A stretch of 64,000 bases of DNA. It comes from Eutreptiella sp. 'Long Island Sound 2002'. Taxonomy: Eukaryota; Euglenozoa; Euglenophyceae; Eutreptiales; Eutreptiaceae. Numbering within the stretch: position 1 is the stretch's first letter; the number at the start of each line of letters is the position of its first letter. The translations under genes and the position numbers were made by a program. Shown in pieces: positions 1-11,722 of this stretch. Where the stretch lies: contig OZ038400.1 of the NCBI GenBank assembly GCA_964036045.1, positions 16,675,079 to 16,739,078 on the forward strand, in the 5' to 3' direction. The notes under the pieces are model-generated. The model saw only the letters and a program-made list of their open reading frames with translations, was not told the DNA's origin and made no database searches.

Positions 1-35
1 GGAGGCCAACCCTTTAGACTCGCTACCCAGGGGGC

Positions 36-438
36 TTGGCCAAACTTGGCCTTCCTGCCCTGAATTTGGACGTATTATGCCTAGCTTGTGTGGCGGCTGT
101 CCGGACCGTAGGGTGGTCAGTCTGGGGGCTTTTTGGTCAATGTTTGATTAAGCAAGTTGACTTTGATTCGGGGCTCGCCTATGTCTTACAGCAGTGGATA
201 CCGTTTTACCGGTGGTCCAAATCCCAATTGTATGGTGCATGGCGTACCCATGAACCTGATTCCATGCTTCCAAGCTTCAAAACTGCTACCTAGAGGGCAA
301 ATTGGAGGCCGGGACCCTCTTTTTTGAAATCTTTGGGCCTGAAGGCCGCCAGGCCTTCAGCCGCCCGCCCGCCTTCGCCCACGCCTTAGCCGAAGCCAAA
401 GGCGGAGGCCAACCCTTTAGACTCGCTACCCAGGGGGC
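36..438 (+). repeat. Reference monomer of the satellite
   Basis: This is one 403-bp unit, set arbitrarily at the TTGGCCAA palindrome. The first ~260 bp are of mixed composition and are open in one frame (85 codons). A TAG follows, then a CCTC-T6 tract near 316-325, a 9-bp stem-loop (339-360), a C-rich stretch (CCGCCCGCCCGCC) and a second weaker inverted pair (CCGCCTT / AAGGCGG). Sites that separate subfamilies are AATTTGG / AATTTTG / GTCTTTGG after CCTGCCCT, CTAGCCTG / CTAGGCTG, GGCTGTCC / GGCTAACC, GCAAGTT / GCAAGGT, TCCAAATCCC / TCCGAATACC, and CCACGCCTTAG / CCACGCCTCAG. The open frame begins only at TTG or CTG codons, so in a eukaryote it has no normal start. Confidence 0.9.
339..360. repeat. 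Stem-loop conserved in each satellite unit
   Basis: The arms CTGAAGGCC and GGCCTTCAG are perfect reverse complements around a GCCA loop. The same structure recurs once per unit. In some units the loop is ACCA (for example 2357-2378) with both arms intact. In many 407-bp units GGCC becomes AGCC in the right arm, which leaves an 8-bp stem. Whether it folds as RNA or as cruciform DNA is not known. Confidence 0.85.
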
Positions 439-3259
439 TTGGCCAAACTTGGCCTTCCTGCCCTGAATTTGGACGTATTATGCCTAGCCTGTGTGGCGGC
501 TGTCCGGACCGTAGGGTGGTCAATCTGCGGGCTTTTTGGTCAATGTTTGATTAAGCAAGTTGACTTTGATTCGGGGCTCGCCTATGTCTTACAGCAGTGG
601 ATACCGTTTTACCGGTGGTCCAAATCCCAATTGTATGGTGCATGGCGTACCCATGAACCTGATTCCATGCTTCCAAGCTTCAAAACTGCTATCTAGAGGG
701 CAAATTGGAGGCCGGGACCCTCTTTTTTGAAATCTTTGGGCCTGAAGGCCGCCACGCCTTCAGCCGCCCGCCCGCCTTCGCCCACGCCTTAGCCGAAGCC
801 AAAGGCGGAGGCCAACCCTTTAGACTCGCTACCCAGGGGGCTTGGCCAAACTTGGCCTTCCTGCCCTGAATTTGGACGTATTATGCCTAGGCTGTGTGGC
901 GGCTGTCCGGACCGTAGGGTGGTCAGTCTGGGGGCTTTTTGGTCAATGTTTGATTAAGCAAGTTGACTTTGATTCGGGGCTCGCCTATGTCTTACAGCAG
1001 TGGATACCGTTTTACCGGTGGTCCAAATCCCAATTGTATGGTGCATGGCGTACCCATGAACCTGATTCCATGCTTCCAAGCTTCAAAACTGCTACCTAGA
1101 GGGCAAATTGGAGGCCGGGACCCTCTTTTTTGAAATCTTTGGGCCTGAAGGCCGCCAGGCCTTCAGCCGCCCGCCCGCCTTCGCCCACGCCTTAGCCGAA
1201 GCCAAAGGCGGAGGCCAACCCTTTAGACTCGCTACCCAGGGGGCTTGGCCAAACTTTGCCTTCCTGCCCTGAATTTGGACGTATTATGCCTAGCCTGTGT
1301 GGCGGCTGTCCGGACCGTAGGGTGGTCAGTCTGGGGGCTTTTTGGTCAATGTTTGATTAAGCAAGTTGACTTTGATTCGGGGCTCGCCTATGTCTTACAG
1401 CAGTGGATACCGTTTTACCGGTGGTCCAAATCCCAATTGTATGGTGCATGGCGTACCCATGAACCTGATTCCATGCTTCCAAGCTTCAAAACTGCTATCT
1501 AGAGGGCAAATTGGAGGCCGGGACCCTCTTTTTTGAAATCTTTGGGCCTGAAGGCCGCCAGGCCTTCAGCCGCCCGCCCGCCTTCGCCCACGCCTCAGCC
1601 GAAGCCAAAGGCGGAGGCCAACCCTTTAGACTCGCTACCCAGGGGGCTTGGCCAAACTTGGCCTTCCTGCCCTGAATTTGGACGTATTATGCCTAGGCTG
1701 TGTGGCGGCTGTCCGGAGCGTAGGGTGGTCAGTCTGGGGGCTTTTTGGTCAATGTTTGATTAAGCAAGTTGACTTTGATTCGGGGCTCGCCTATGTCTTA
1801 CAGCAGTGGATACCGTTTTACCGGTGGTCCAAATCCCAATTGTATGGTGCATGGCGTACCCATGAACCTGATTCCATGCTTCCAAGCTTCAAAACTGCTA
1901 CCTAGAGGGCAAATTGGAGGCCGGGACCCTCTTTTTTGAAATCTTTGGGCCTGAAGGCCGCCAGGCCTTCAGCCGCCCGCCCGCCTTCGCCCACGCCTTA
2001 GCCGAAGCCAAAGGCGGAGGCCAACCCTTTAGACTCGCTACCCAGGGGGCTTGGCCAAACTTGGCCTTCCTGCCCTGAATTTGGACGTATTATGCCTAGC
2101 CTGTGTGGCGGCTGTCCGGACCGTAGGGTGGTCAGTCTGGGGGCTTTTTGGTCAATGTTTGATTAAGCAAGTTGACTTTGATTCGGGGCTCGCCTATGTC
2201 TTACAGCAGTGGATACCGTTTTACCGGTGGTCCAAATCCCAATTGTATGGTGCATGGCGTACCCATGAACCTGATTCCATGCTTCCAAGCTTCAAAACTG
2301 CTATCTAGAGGGCAAATTGGAGGCCGGGACCCTCTTTTTTGAAATCTTTGGGCCTGAAGGCCACCAGGCCTTCAGCCGCCCGCCCGCCTTCGCCCACGCC
2401 TTAGCCGAAGCCAAAGGCGGAGGCCAACCCTTTAGACTCGCTACCCAGGGGGCTTGGCCAAACTTGGCCTTCCTGCCCTGAATTTGGACGTATTATGCCT
2501 AGGCTGTGTGGCGGCTGTCCGGACCGTAGGGTGGTCAGTCTGGGGGCTTTTTGGTCAATGTTTGATTAAGCAAGTTGACTTTGATTCGGGGCTCGCCTAT
2601 GTCTTACAGCAGTGGATACCGTTTTACCGGTGGTCCAAATCCCAATTGTATGGTGCATGGCGTACCCATGAACCTGATTCCATGCTTCCAAGCTTCAAAA
2701 CTGCTATCTAGAGGGCAAATTGGAGGCCGGGACCCTCTTTTTTGAAATCTTTGGGCCTGAAGGCCGCCAGGCCTTCAGCCGCCCGCCCGCCTTCGCCCAC
2801 GCCTTAGCCGAAGCCAAAGGCGGAGGCCAACCCTTTAGACTCGCTACCCAGGGGGCTTGGCCAAACTTGGCCTTCCTGCCCTGAAATTGGACGTATTATG
2901 CCTAGGCTGTGTGGCGGCTGTCCGGACCGTAGGGTGGTCAGTCTGGGGGCTTTTTGGTCAATGTTTGATTAAGCAAGTTGACTTTGATTCGGGGCTCGCC
3001 TATGTCTTACAGCAGTGGATACCGTTTTACCGGTGGTCCAAATCCCAATTGTATGGTGCATGGCGTACCCATGAACCTGATTCCATGCTTCCAAGCTTCA
3101 AAACTGCTACCTAGAGGGCAAATTGGAGGCCGGGACCCTCTTTTTTGAAATCTTTGGGCCTGAAGGCCGCCAGGCCTTCAGCCGCCCGCCCGCCTTCGCC
3201 CACGCCTTAGCCGAAGCCAAAGGCGGAGGCCAACCCTTTAGACTCGCTACCCAGGGGGC

Positions 3260-6200
3260 TTGGCCAAACTTGGCCTTCCTGCCCTGAATTTGGACGTATT
3301 ATGCCTAGCCTGTGTGGCGGCTGTCCGGACCGTAGGGTGGTCAGTCTGGGGGCTTTTTGGTCAATGTTTGATTAAGCAAGTTGACTTTGATTCGGGGCAC
3401 GCCTATGTCTTACAGCAGTGGATACCGTTTTACCGGTGGTCCAAATCCCAATTGTATGGTGCATGGCGTACCCATGAACCTGATTCCATGCTTCCAAGCT
3501 TCAAAACTGCTATCTAGAGGGCAAATTGGAGGCCGGGACCCTCTTTTTTGAAATCTTTGGGCCTGAAGGCCGCCAGGCCTTCAGCCGCCCGCCCGCCTTC
3601 GCCCACGCCTCAGCCGAAGCCAAAGGCGGAGGCCAACCCTTTAGACTCGCTACCCAGGGGGCTTGGCCAAACTTGGCCTTCCTGCCCTGAATTTGGACGT
3701 ATTATGCCTAGGCTGTGTGGCGGCTGTCCGGACCGTAGGGTGGTCAGTCTGGGGGCTTTTTGGTCAATGTTTGATTAAGCAAGTTGACTTTGATTCGGGG
3801 CTCGCCTATGTCTTACAGCAGTGGATACCGTTTTACCGGTGGTCCAAATCCCAATTGTATGGTGCATGGCGTACCCATGAACCTGATTCCATGCTTCCAA
3901 GCTTCAAAACTGCTATCTAGAGGGCAAATTGGAGGCCGGGACCCTCTTTTTTGAAATCTTTGGGCCTGAAGGCCGCCAGGCCTTCAGCCGCCCGCCCGCC
4001 TTCGCCCACGCATTAGCCGAAGCCAAAGGCGGAGGCCAACCCTTTAGACTCGCTACCCAGGGGGCTTGGCCAAACTTGGCCTTCCTGCCCTGAATTTGGA
4101 CGTATTATGCCTAGCCTGTGTGGCGGCTGTCCGGACCGTAGGGTGGTCAGTCTGGGGGCTTTTTGGTCAATGTTTGATTAAGCAAGTTGACTTTGATTCG
4201 GGGCACGCCTATGTCTTACAGCAGTGGATACCGTTTTACCGGTGGTCCAAATCCCAATTGTATGGTGCATGGCGTACCCATGAACCTGATTCCATGCTTC
4301 CAAGCTTCAAAACTGCTATCTAGAGGGCAAATTGGAGGCCGGGACCCTCTTTTTTGAAATCTTTGGGCCTGAAGGCCGCCAGGCCTTCAGCTGCCCGCCC
4401 GCCTTCGCCCACGCCTCAGCCGAAGCCAAAGGCGGAGGCCAACCCTTTAGACTCGCTACCCAGGGGGCTTGGCCAAACTTGGCCTTCCTGCCCTGAATTT
4501 GGACGTATTATGCCTAGGCTGTGTGGCGGCTGTCCGGACCGTAGGGTGGTCAGTCTGGGGGCTTTTTGGTCAATGTTTGATTAAGCAAGTTGACTTTGAT
4601 TCGGGGCTCGCCTATGTCTTACAGCAGTGGATACCGTTTTACCGGTGGTCCAAATCCCAATTGTATGGTGCATGGCGTACCCATGAACCTGATTCCATGC
4701 TTCCAAGCTTCAAAACTGCTATCTAGAGGGCAAATTGGAGGCCGGGACCCTCTTTTTTGAAATCTTTGGGCCTGAAGGCCGCCAGGCCTTCAGCCGCCCG
4801 CCCGCCTTCGCCCACGCCTTAGCCGAAGCCAAAGGCGGAGGCCAACCCTTTAGACTCGCTACCCAGGGGGCTTGGCCAAACTTGGCCTTCCTGCCCTGAA
4901 TTTGGACGTATTATGCCTAGGCTGTGTGGCGGCTGTCCGGACCGTAGGGTGGTCAGTCTGGGGGCTTTTTGGTCAATGTTTGATTAAGCAAGTTGACTTT
5001 GATTCGGGGCACGCCTATGTCTTACAGCAGTGGATACCGTTTTACCGGTGGTCCAAATCCCAATTGTATGGTGCATGGCGTACCCATGAACCTGATTCCA
5101 TGCTTCCAAGCTTCAAAACTGCTATCTAGAGGGCAAATTGGAGGCCGGGACCCTCTTTTTTGAAATCTTTGGGCCTGAAGGCCGCCAGGCCTTCAGCTGC
5201 CCGCCCGCCTTCGCCCACGCCTCAGCCGAAGCCAAAGGCGGAGGCCAACCCTTTAGACTCGCTACCCAGGGGGCTTGGCCAAACTTGGCCTTCCTGCCCT
5301 GAATTTGGACGTATTATGCCTAGGCTGTGTGGCGGCTGTCCGGACCGTAGGGTGGTCAGTCTGGGGGCTTTTTGGTCAATGTTTGATTAAGCAAGTTGAC
5401 TTTGATTCGGGGCACGCCTATGTCTTACAGCAGTGGATACCGTTTTACCGGTGGTCCAAATCCCAATTGTATGGTGCATGGCGTACCCATGAACCTGATT
5501 CCATGCTTCCAAGCTTCAAAACTGCTATCTAGAGGGCAAATTGGAGGCCGGGACCCTCTTTTTTGAAATCTTTGGGCCTGAAGGCCGCCAGGCCTTCAGC
5601 CGCCCGCCCGCCTTCGCCCACGCATTAGCCGAAGCCAAAGGCGGAGGCCAACCCTTTAGACTCGCTACCCAGGGGGCTTGGCCAAACTTGGCCTTCCTGC
5701 CCTGAATTTGGACGTATTATGCCTAGCCTGTGTGGCGGCTGTCCGGACCGTAGGGTGGTCAGTCTGGGGGCTTTTTGGTCAATGTTTGATTAAGCAAGTT
5801 GACTTTGATTCGGGGCACGCCTATGTCTTACAGCAGTGGATACCGTTTTACCGGTGGTCCAAATCCCAATTGTATGGTGCATGGCGTACCCATGAACCTG
5901 ATTCCATGCTTCCAAGCTTCAAAACTGCTATCTAGAGGGCAAATTGGAGGCCGGGACCCTCTTTTTTGAAATCTTTGGGCCTGAAGGCCGCCAGGCCTTC
6001 AGCTGCCCGCCCGCCTTCGCCCACGCCTCAGCCGAAGCCAAAGGCGGAGGCCAACCCTTTAGACTCGCTACCCAGGGGGCTTGGCCAAACTTGGCCTTCC
6101 TGCCCTGAATTTGGACGTATTATGCCTAGGCTGTGTGGCGGCTGTCCGGACCGTAGGGTGGTCAGTCTGGGGGCTTTTTGGTCAATGTTTGATTAAGCAA

Positions 6201-7289
6201 GTTGACTTTGATTCGGGGCTCGCCTATGTCTTACAGCAGTGGATACCGTTTTACCGGTGGTCCAAATCCCAATTGTATGGTGCATGGCGTACCCATGAAC
6301 CTGATTCCATGCTTCCAAGCTTCAAAACTGCTATCTAGAGGGCAAATTGGAGGCCGGGACCCTCTTTTTTGAAATCTTTGGGCCTGAAGGCCGCCAGGCC
6401 TTCAGCCGCCCGCCCGCCTTCGCCCACGCCTTAGCCGAAGCCAAAGGCGGAGGCCAACCCTTTAGACTCGCTACCCAGGGGGCTTGGCCAAACTTGGCCT
6501 TCCTGCCCTGAATTTGGACGTATTATGCCTAGGCTGTGTGGCGGCTGTCCGGACCGTAGGGTGGTCAGTCTGGGGGCTTTTTGGTCAATGTTTGATTAAG
6601 CAAGTTGACTTTGATTCGGGGCACGCCTATGTCTTACAGCAGTGGATACCGTTTTACCGGTGGTCCAAATCCCAATTGTATGGTGCATGGCGTACCCATG
6701 AACCTGATTCCATGCTTCCAAGCTTCAAAACTGCTATCTAGAGGGCAAATTGGAGGCCGGGACCCTCTTTTTTGAAATCTTTGGGCCTGAAGGCCGCCAG
6801 GCCTTCAGCTGCCCGCCCGCCTTCGCCCACGCCTCAGCCGAAGCCAAAGGCGGAGGCCAACCCTTTAGACTCGCTACCCAGGGGGCTTGGCCAAACTTGG
6901 CCTTCCTGCCCTGAATTTGGACGTATTATGCCTAGGCTGTGTGGCGGCTGTCCGGACCGTAGGGTGGTCAGTCTGGGGGCTTTTTGGTCAATGTTTGATT
7001 AAGCAAGTTGACTTTGATTCGGGGCTCGCCTATGTCTTACAGCAGTGGATACCGTTTTACCGGTGGTCCAAATCCCAATTGTATGGTGCATGGCGTACCC
7101 ATGAACCCGATTCCATGCTTCCAAGCTTCAAAACTGCTATCTAGAGGGCAAATTGGAGGCCGGGACCCTCTTTTTTGAAATCTTTGGGCCTGAAGGCCGC
7201 CAGGCCTTCAGCCGCCCGCCCGCCTTCGCCCACGCCTCAGCCGAAGCCAAAGGCGGAGGCCAACCCTTTAGACTCGCTACCCAGGGGGC
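3260..7289. repeat. 806-bp dimeric higher-order repeat block
   Basis: Two unit types alternate here. Units with GGGGCACGCC instead of GGGGCTCGCC begin at 3260, 4066, 4872, 5678 and 6484, exactly 806 bp apart, with one extra at 5275. Units preceded by CACGCCTCAGCC recur with the same 806-bp step (3548, 4354, 5160, 5966, 6772 mark that variant). Five successive dimers point to amplification of a two-unit block. Confidence 0.8.
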
Positions 7290-9304
7290 TTGGCCAAACT
7301 TGGCCTTCCTGCCCTGAATTTGGACGTATTATGCCTAGGCTGTGTGGCGGCTGTCCGGACCGTAGGGTGGTCAGTCTGGGGGCTTTTTGGTCAATGTTTG
7401 ATTAAGCAAGTTGACTTTGATTCGGGGCTCGCCTATGTCTTACAGCAGTGGATACCGTTTTACCGGTGGTCCAAATCCCAATTGTATGGTGCATGGCGTA
7501 CCCATGAACCTGATTCCATGCTTCCAAGCTTCAAAACTGCTACCTAGAGGGCAAATTGGAGGCCGGGACCCTCTTTTTTGAAATCTTTGGGCCTGAAGGC
7601 CGCCAGGCCTTCAGCCGCCCGCCCGCCTTCGCCCACGCCTTAGCCGAAGCCAAAGGCGGAGGCCAACCCTTTAGACTCGCTACCCAGGGGGCTTGGCCAA
7701 ACTTGGCCTTCCTGCCCTGAATTTGGACGTATTATGCCTAGCCTGTGTGGCGGCTGTCCGGACCGTAGGGTGGTCAGTCTGGGGGCTTTTTGGTCAATGT
7801 TTGATTAAGCAAGTTGACTTTGATTCGGGGCACGCCTATGTCTTACAGCAGTGGATACCGTTTTACCGGTGGTCCAAATCCCAATTGTATGGTGCATGGC
7901 GTACCCATGAACCTGATTCCATGCTTCCAAGCTTCAAAACTGCTATCTAGAGGGCAAATTGGAGGCCGGGACCCTCTTTTTTGAAATCTTTGGGCCTGAA
8001 GGCCGCCAGGCCTTCAGCCGCCCGCCCGCCTTCGCCCACGCCTCAGCCGAAGCCAAAGGCGGAGGCCAACCCTTTAGACTCGCTACCCAGGGGGCTTGGC
8101 CAAACTTGGCCTTCCTGCCCTGAAATTGGACGTATTATGCCTAGGCTGTGTGGCGGCTGTCCGGACCGTAGGGTGGTCAGTCTGGGGGCTTTTTGGTCAA
8201 TGTTTGATTAAGCAAGTTGACTTTGATTCGGGGCTCGCCTATGTCTTACAGCAGTGGATACCGTTTTACCGGTGGTCCAAATCCCAATTGTATGGTGCAT
8301 GGCGTAACCATGAACCTGATTCCATGCTTCCAAGCTTCAAAACTGCTATCTAGAGGGCAAATTGGAGGCCGGGACCCTCTTTTTTGAAATCTTTGGGCCT
8401 GAAGGCCGCCAGGCCTTCAGCCGCCCGCCCGCCTTCGCCCACGCCTTAGCCGAAGCCAAAGGCGGAGGCCAACCCTTTAGACTCGCTACCCAGGGGGCTT
8501 GGCCAAACTTGGCCTTCCTGCCCTGAATTTGGACGTATTATGCCTAGGCTGTGTGGCGGCTGTCCGGACCGTAGGGTGGTCAGTCTGGGGGCTTTTTGGT
8601 CAATGTTTGATTAAGCAAGTTGACTTTGATTCGGGGCTCGCCTATGTCTTACAGCAGTGGATACCGTTTTACCGGTGGTCCAAATCCCAATTGTATGGTG
8701 CATGGCGTACCCATGAACCTGATTCCATGCTTCCAAGCTTCAAAACTGCTACCTAGAGGGCAAATTGGAGGCCGGGACCCTCTTTTTTGAAATCTTTGGG
8801 CCTGAAGGCCGCCAGGCCTTCAGCCGCCCGCCCGCCTTCGCCCACGCCTTAGCCGAAGCCAAAGGCGGAGGCCAACCCTTTAGACTCGCTACCCAGGGGG
8901 CTTGGCCAAACTTGGCCTTCCTGCCCTGAATTTGGACGTATTATGCCTAGCCTGTGTGGCGGCTGTCCGGACCGTAGGGTGGTCAGTCTGGGGGCTTTTT
9001 GGTCAATGTTTGATTAAGCAAGTTGACTTTGATTCGGGGCTCGCCTATGTCTTACAGCAGTGGATACCGTTTTACCGGTGGTCCAAATCCCAATTGTATG
9101 GTGCATGGCGTACCCATGAACCTGATTCCATGCTTCCAAGCTTCAAAACTGCTATCTAGAGGGCAAATTGGAGGCCGGGACCCTCTTTTTTGAAATCTTT
9201 GGGCCTGAAGGCCGCCAGGCCTTCAGCCGCCCGCCCGCCTTCGCCCACGCCTCAGCCGAAGCCAAAGGCGGAGGCCAACCCTTTAGACTCGCTACCCAGG
9301 GGGC

Positions 9305-11722
9305 TTGGCCAAACTTGGCCTTCCTGCCCTGAATTTGGACGTATTATGCCTAGGCTGTGTGGCGGCTGTCCGGACCGTAGGGTGGTCAGTCTGGGGGCTT
9401 TTTGGTCAATGTTTGATTAAGCAAGTTGACTTTGATTCGGGGCTCGCCTATGTCTTACAGCAGTGGATACCGTTTTACCGGTGGTCCAAATCCCAATTGT
9501 ATGGTGCATGGCGTACCCATGAACCTGATTCCATGCTTCCAAGCTTCAAAGCTGCTATCTAGAGGGCAAATTGGAGGCCGGGACCCTCTTTTTTGAAATC
9601 TTTGGGCCTGAAGGCCGCCAGGCCTTCAGCCGCCCGCCCGCCTTCGCCCACGCCTTAGCCGAAGCCAAAGGCGGAGGCCAACCCTTTAGACTCGCTACCC
9701 AGGGGGCTTGGCCAAACTTGGCCTTCCTGCCCTGAATTTGGACGTATTATGCCTAGCCTGTGTGGCGGCTGTCCGGACCGTAGGGTGGTCAGTCTGGGGG
9801 CTTTTTGGTCAATGTTTGATTAAGCAAGTTGACTTTGATTCGGGGCTCGCCTATGTCTTACAGCAGTGGATACCGTTTTACCGGTGGTCCAAATCCCAAT
9901 TGTATGGTGCATGGCGTACCCATGAACCTGATTCCATGCTTCCAAGCTTCAAAACTGCTATCTAGAGGGCAAATTGGAGGCCGGGACCCTCTTTTTTGAA
10001 ATCTTTGGGCCTGAAGGCCGCCAGGCCTTCAGCCGCCCGCCCGCCTTCGCCCACGCCTCAGCCGAAGCCAAAGGCGGAGGCCAACCCTTTAGACTCGCTA
10101 CCCAGGGGGCTTGGCCAAACTTGGCCTTCCTGCCCTGAATTTGGACGTATTATGCCTAGGCTGTGTGGCGGTTTTCCGGACCGTAGGGTGGTCAGTCTGG
10201 GGGCTTTTTGGTCAATGTTTGATTAAGCAAGTTGACTTTGATTCGGGGCTCGCCTATGTCTTACAGCAGTGGATACCGTTTTACCGGTGGTCCAAATCCC
10301 AATTGTATGGTGCATGGCGTACCCATGAACCTGATTCCATGCTTCCAAGCTTCAAAACTGCTATCTAGAGGGCAAATTGGAGGCCGGGACCCTCTTTTTT
10401 GAAATCTTTGGGCCTGAAGGCCGCCAGGCCTTCAGCCGCCCGCCCGCCTTCGCCCACGCCTCAGCCGAAGCCAAAGGCGGAGGCCAACCCTTTAGACTCG
10501 CTACCCAGGGGGCTTGGCCAAACTTGGCCTTCCTGCCCTGAATTTGGACGTATTATGCCTAGGCTGTGTGGCGGCTGTCCGGACCGTAGGGTGGTCAGTC
10601 TGGGGGCTTTTTGGTCAATGTTTGATTAAGCAAGTTGACTTTGATTCGGGGCTCGCCTATGTCTTACAGCAGTGGATACCGTTTTACCGGTGGTCCAAAT
10701 CCCAATTGTATGGTGCATGGCGTACCCATGAACCTGATTCCATGCTTCCAAGCTTCAAAGCTGCTATCTAGAGGGCAAATTGGAGGCCGGGACCCTCTTT
10801 TTTGAAATCTTTGGGCCTGAAGGCCGCCAGGCCTTCAGCCGCCCGCCCGCCTTCGCCCACGCCTTAGCCGAAGCCAAAGGCGGAGGCCAACCCTTTAGAC
10901 TCGCTACCCAGGGGGCTTGGCCAAACTTGGCCTTCCTGCCCTGAATTTGGACGTATTATGCCTAGCCTGTGTGGCGGCTGTCCGGACCGTAGGGTGGTCA
11001 GTCTGGGGGCTTTTTGGTCAATGTTTGATTAAGCAAGTTGACTTTGATTCGGGGCTCGCCTATGTCTTACAGCAGTGGATACCGTTTTACCGGTGGTCCA
11101 AATCCCAATTGTATGGTGCATGGCGTACCCATGAACCTGATTCCATGCTTCCAAGCTTCAAAACTGCTATCTAGAGGGCAAATTGGAGGCCGGGACCCTC
11201 TTTTTTGAAATCTTTGGGCCTGAAGGCCGCCAGGCCTTCAGCCGCCCGCCCGCCTTCGCCCACGCCTCAGCCGAAGCCAAAGGCGGAGGCCAACCCTTTA
11301 GACTCGCTACCCAGGGGGCTTGGCCAAACTTGGCCTTCCTGCCCTGAATTTGGACGTATTATGCCTAGGCTGTGTGGCGGCTGTCCGGACCGTAGGGTGG
11401 TCAGTCTGGGGGCTTTTTGGTCAATGTTTGATTAAGCAAGTTGACTTTGATTCGGGGCTCGCCTATGTCTTACAGCAGTGGATACCGTTTTACCGGTGGT
11501 CCAAATCCCAATTGTATGGTGCATGGCGTACCCATGAACCTGATTCCATGCTTCCAAGCTTCAAAACTGCTATCTAGAGGGCAAATTGGAGGCCGGGACC
11601 CTCTTTTTTGAAATCTTTGGGCCTGAAGGCCGCCAGGCCTTCAGCCGCCCGCCCGCCTTCGCCCACGCCTTAGCCGAAGCCAAAGGCGGAGGCCAACCCT
11701 TTAGACTCGCTACCCAGGGGGC
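9305..11722. repeat. 1209-bp trimeric higher-order repeat, two copies
   Basis: The rare change TTCAAAGCTGC (usually TTCAAAACTGC) occurs only in the units starting at 9305 and 10514, three units (1209 bp) apart. The CTAGCCTG units and the CTCAGCC variants keep the same order in both trimers. To the right the pattern returns to 806-bp spacing. Confidence 0.7.

Noticed and set aside
165-185. CENP-B box-like site around GATTCGGGGCTCGCC
   Set aside because: It lacks the required A and CGGG spacing of the CENP-B core.
115-325. Pol III transcription unit in each monomer (TGGTCAGTCTGG as A box, GATTCGGGGC as B box, T6 as terminator)
   Set aside because: The B-box match is poor and the A box violates consensus positions; only the T6 tract is convincing. 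Small-RNA data would be needed.
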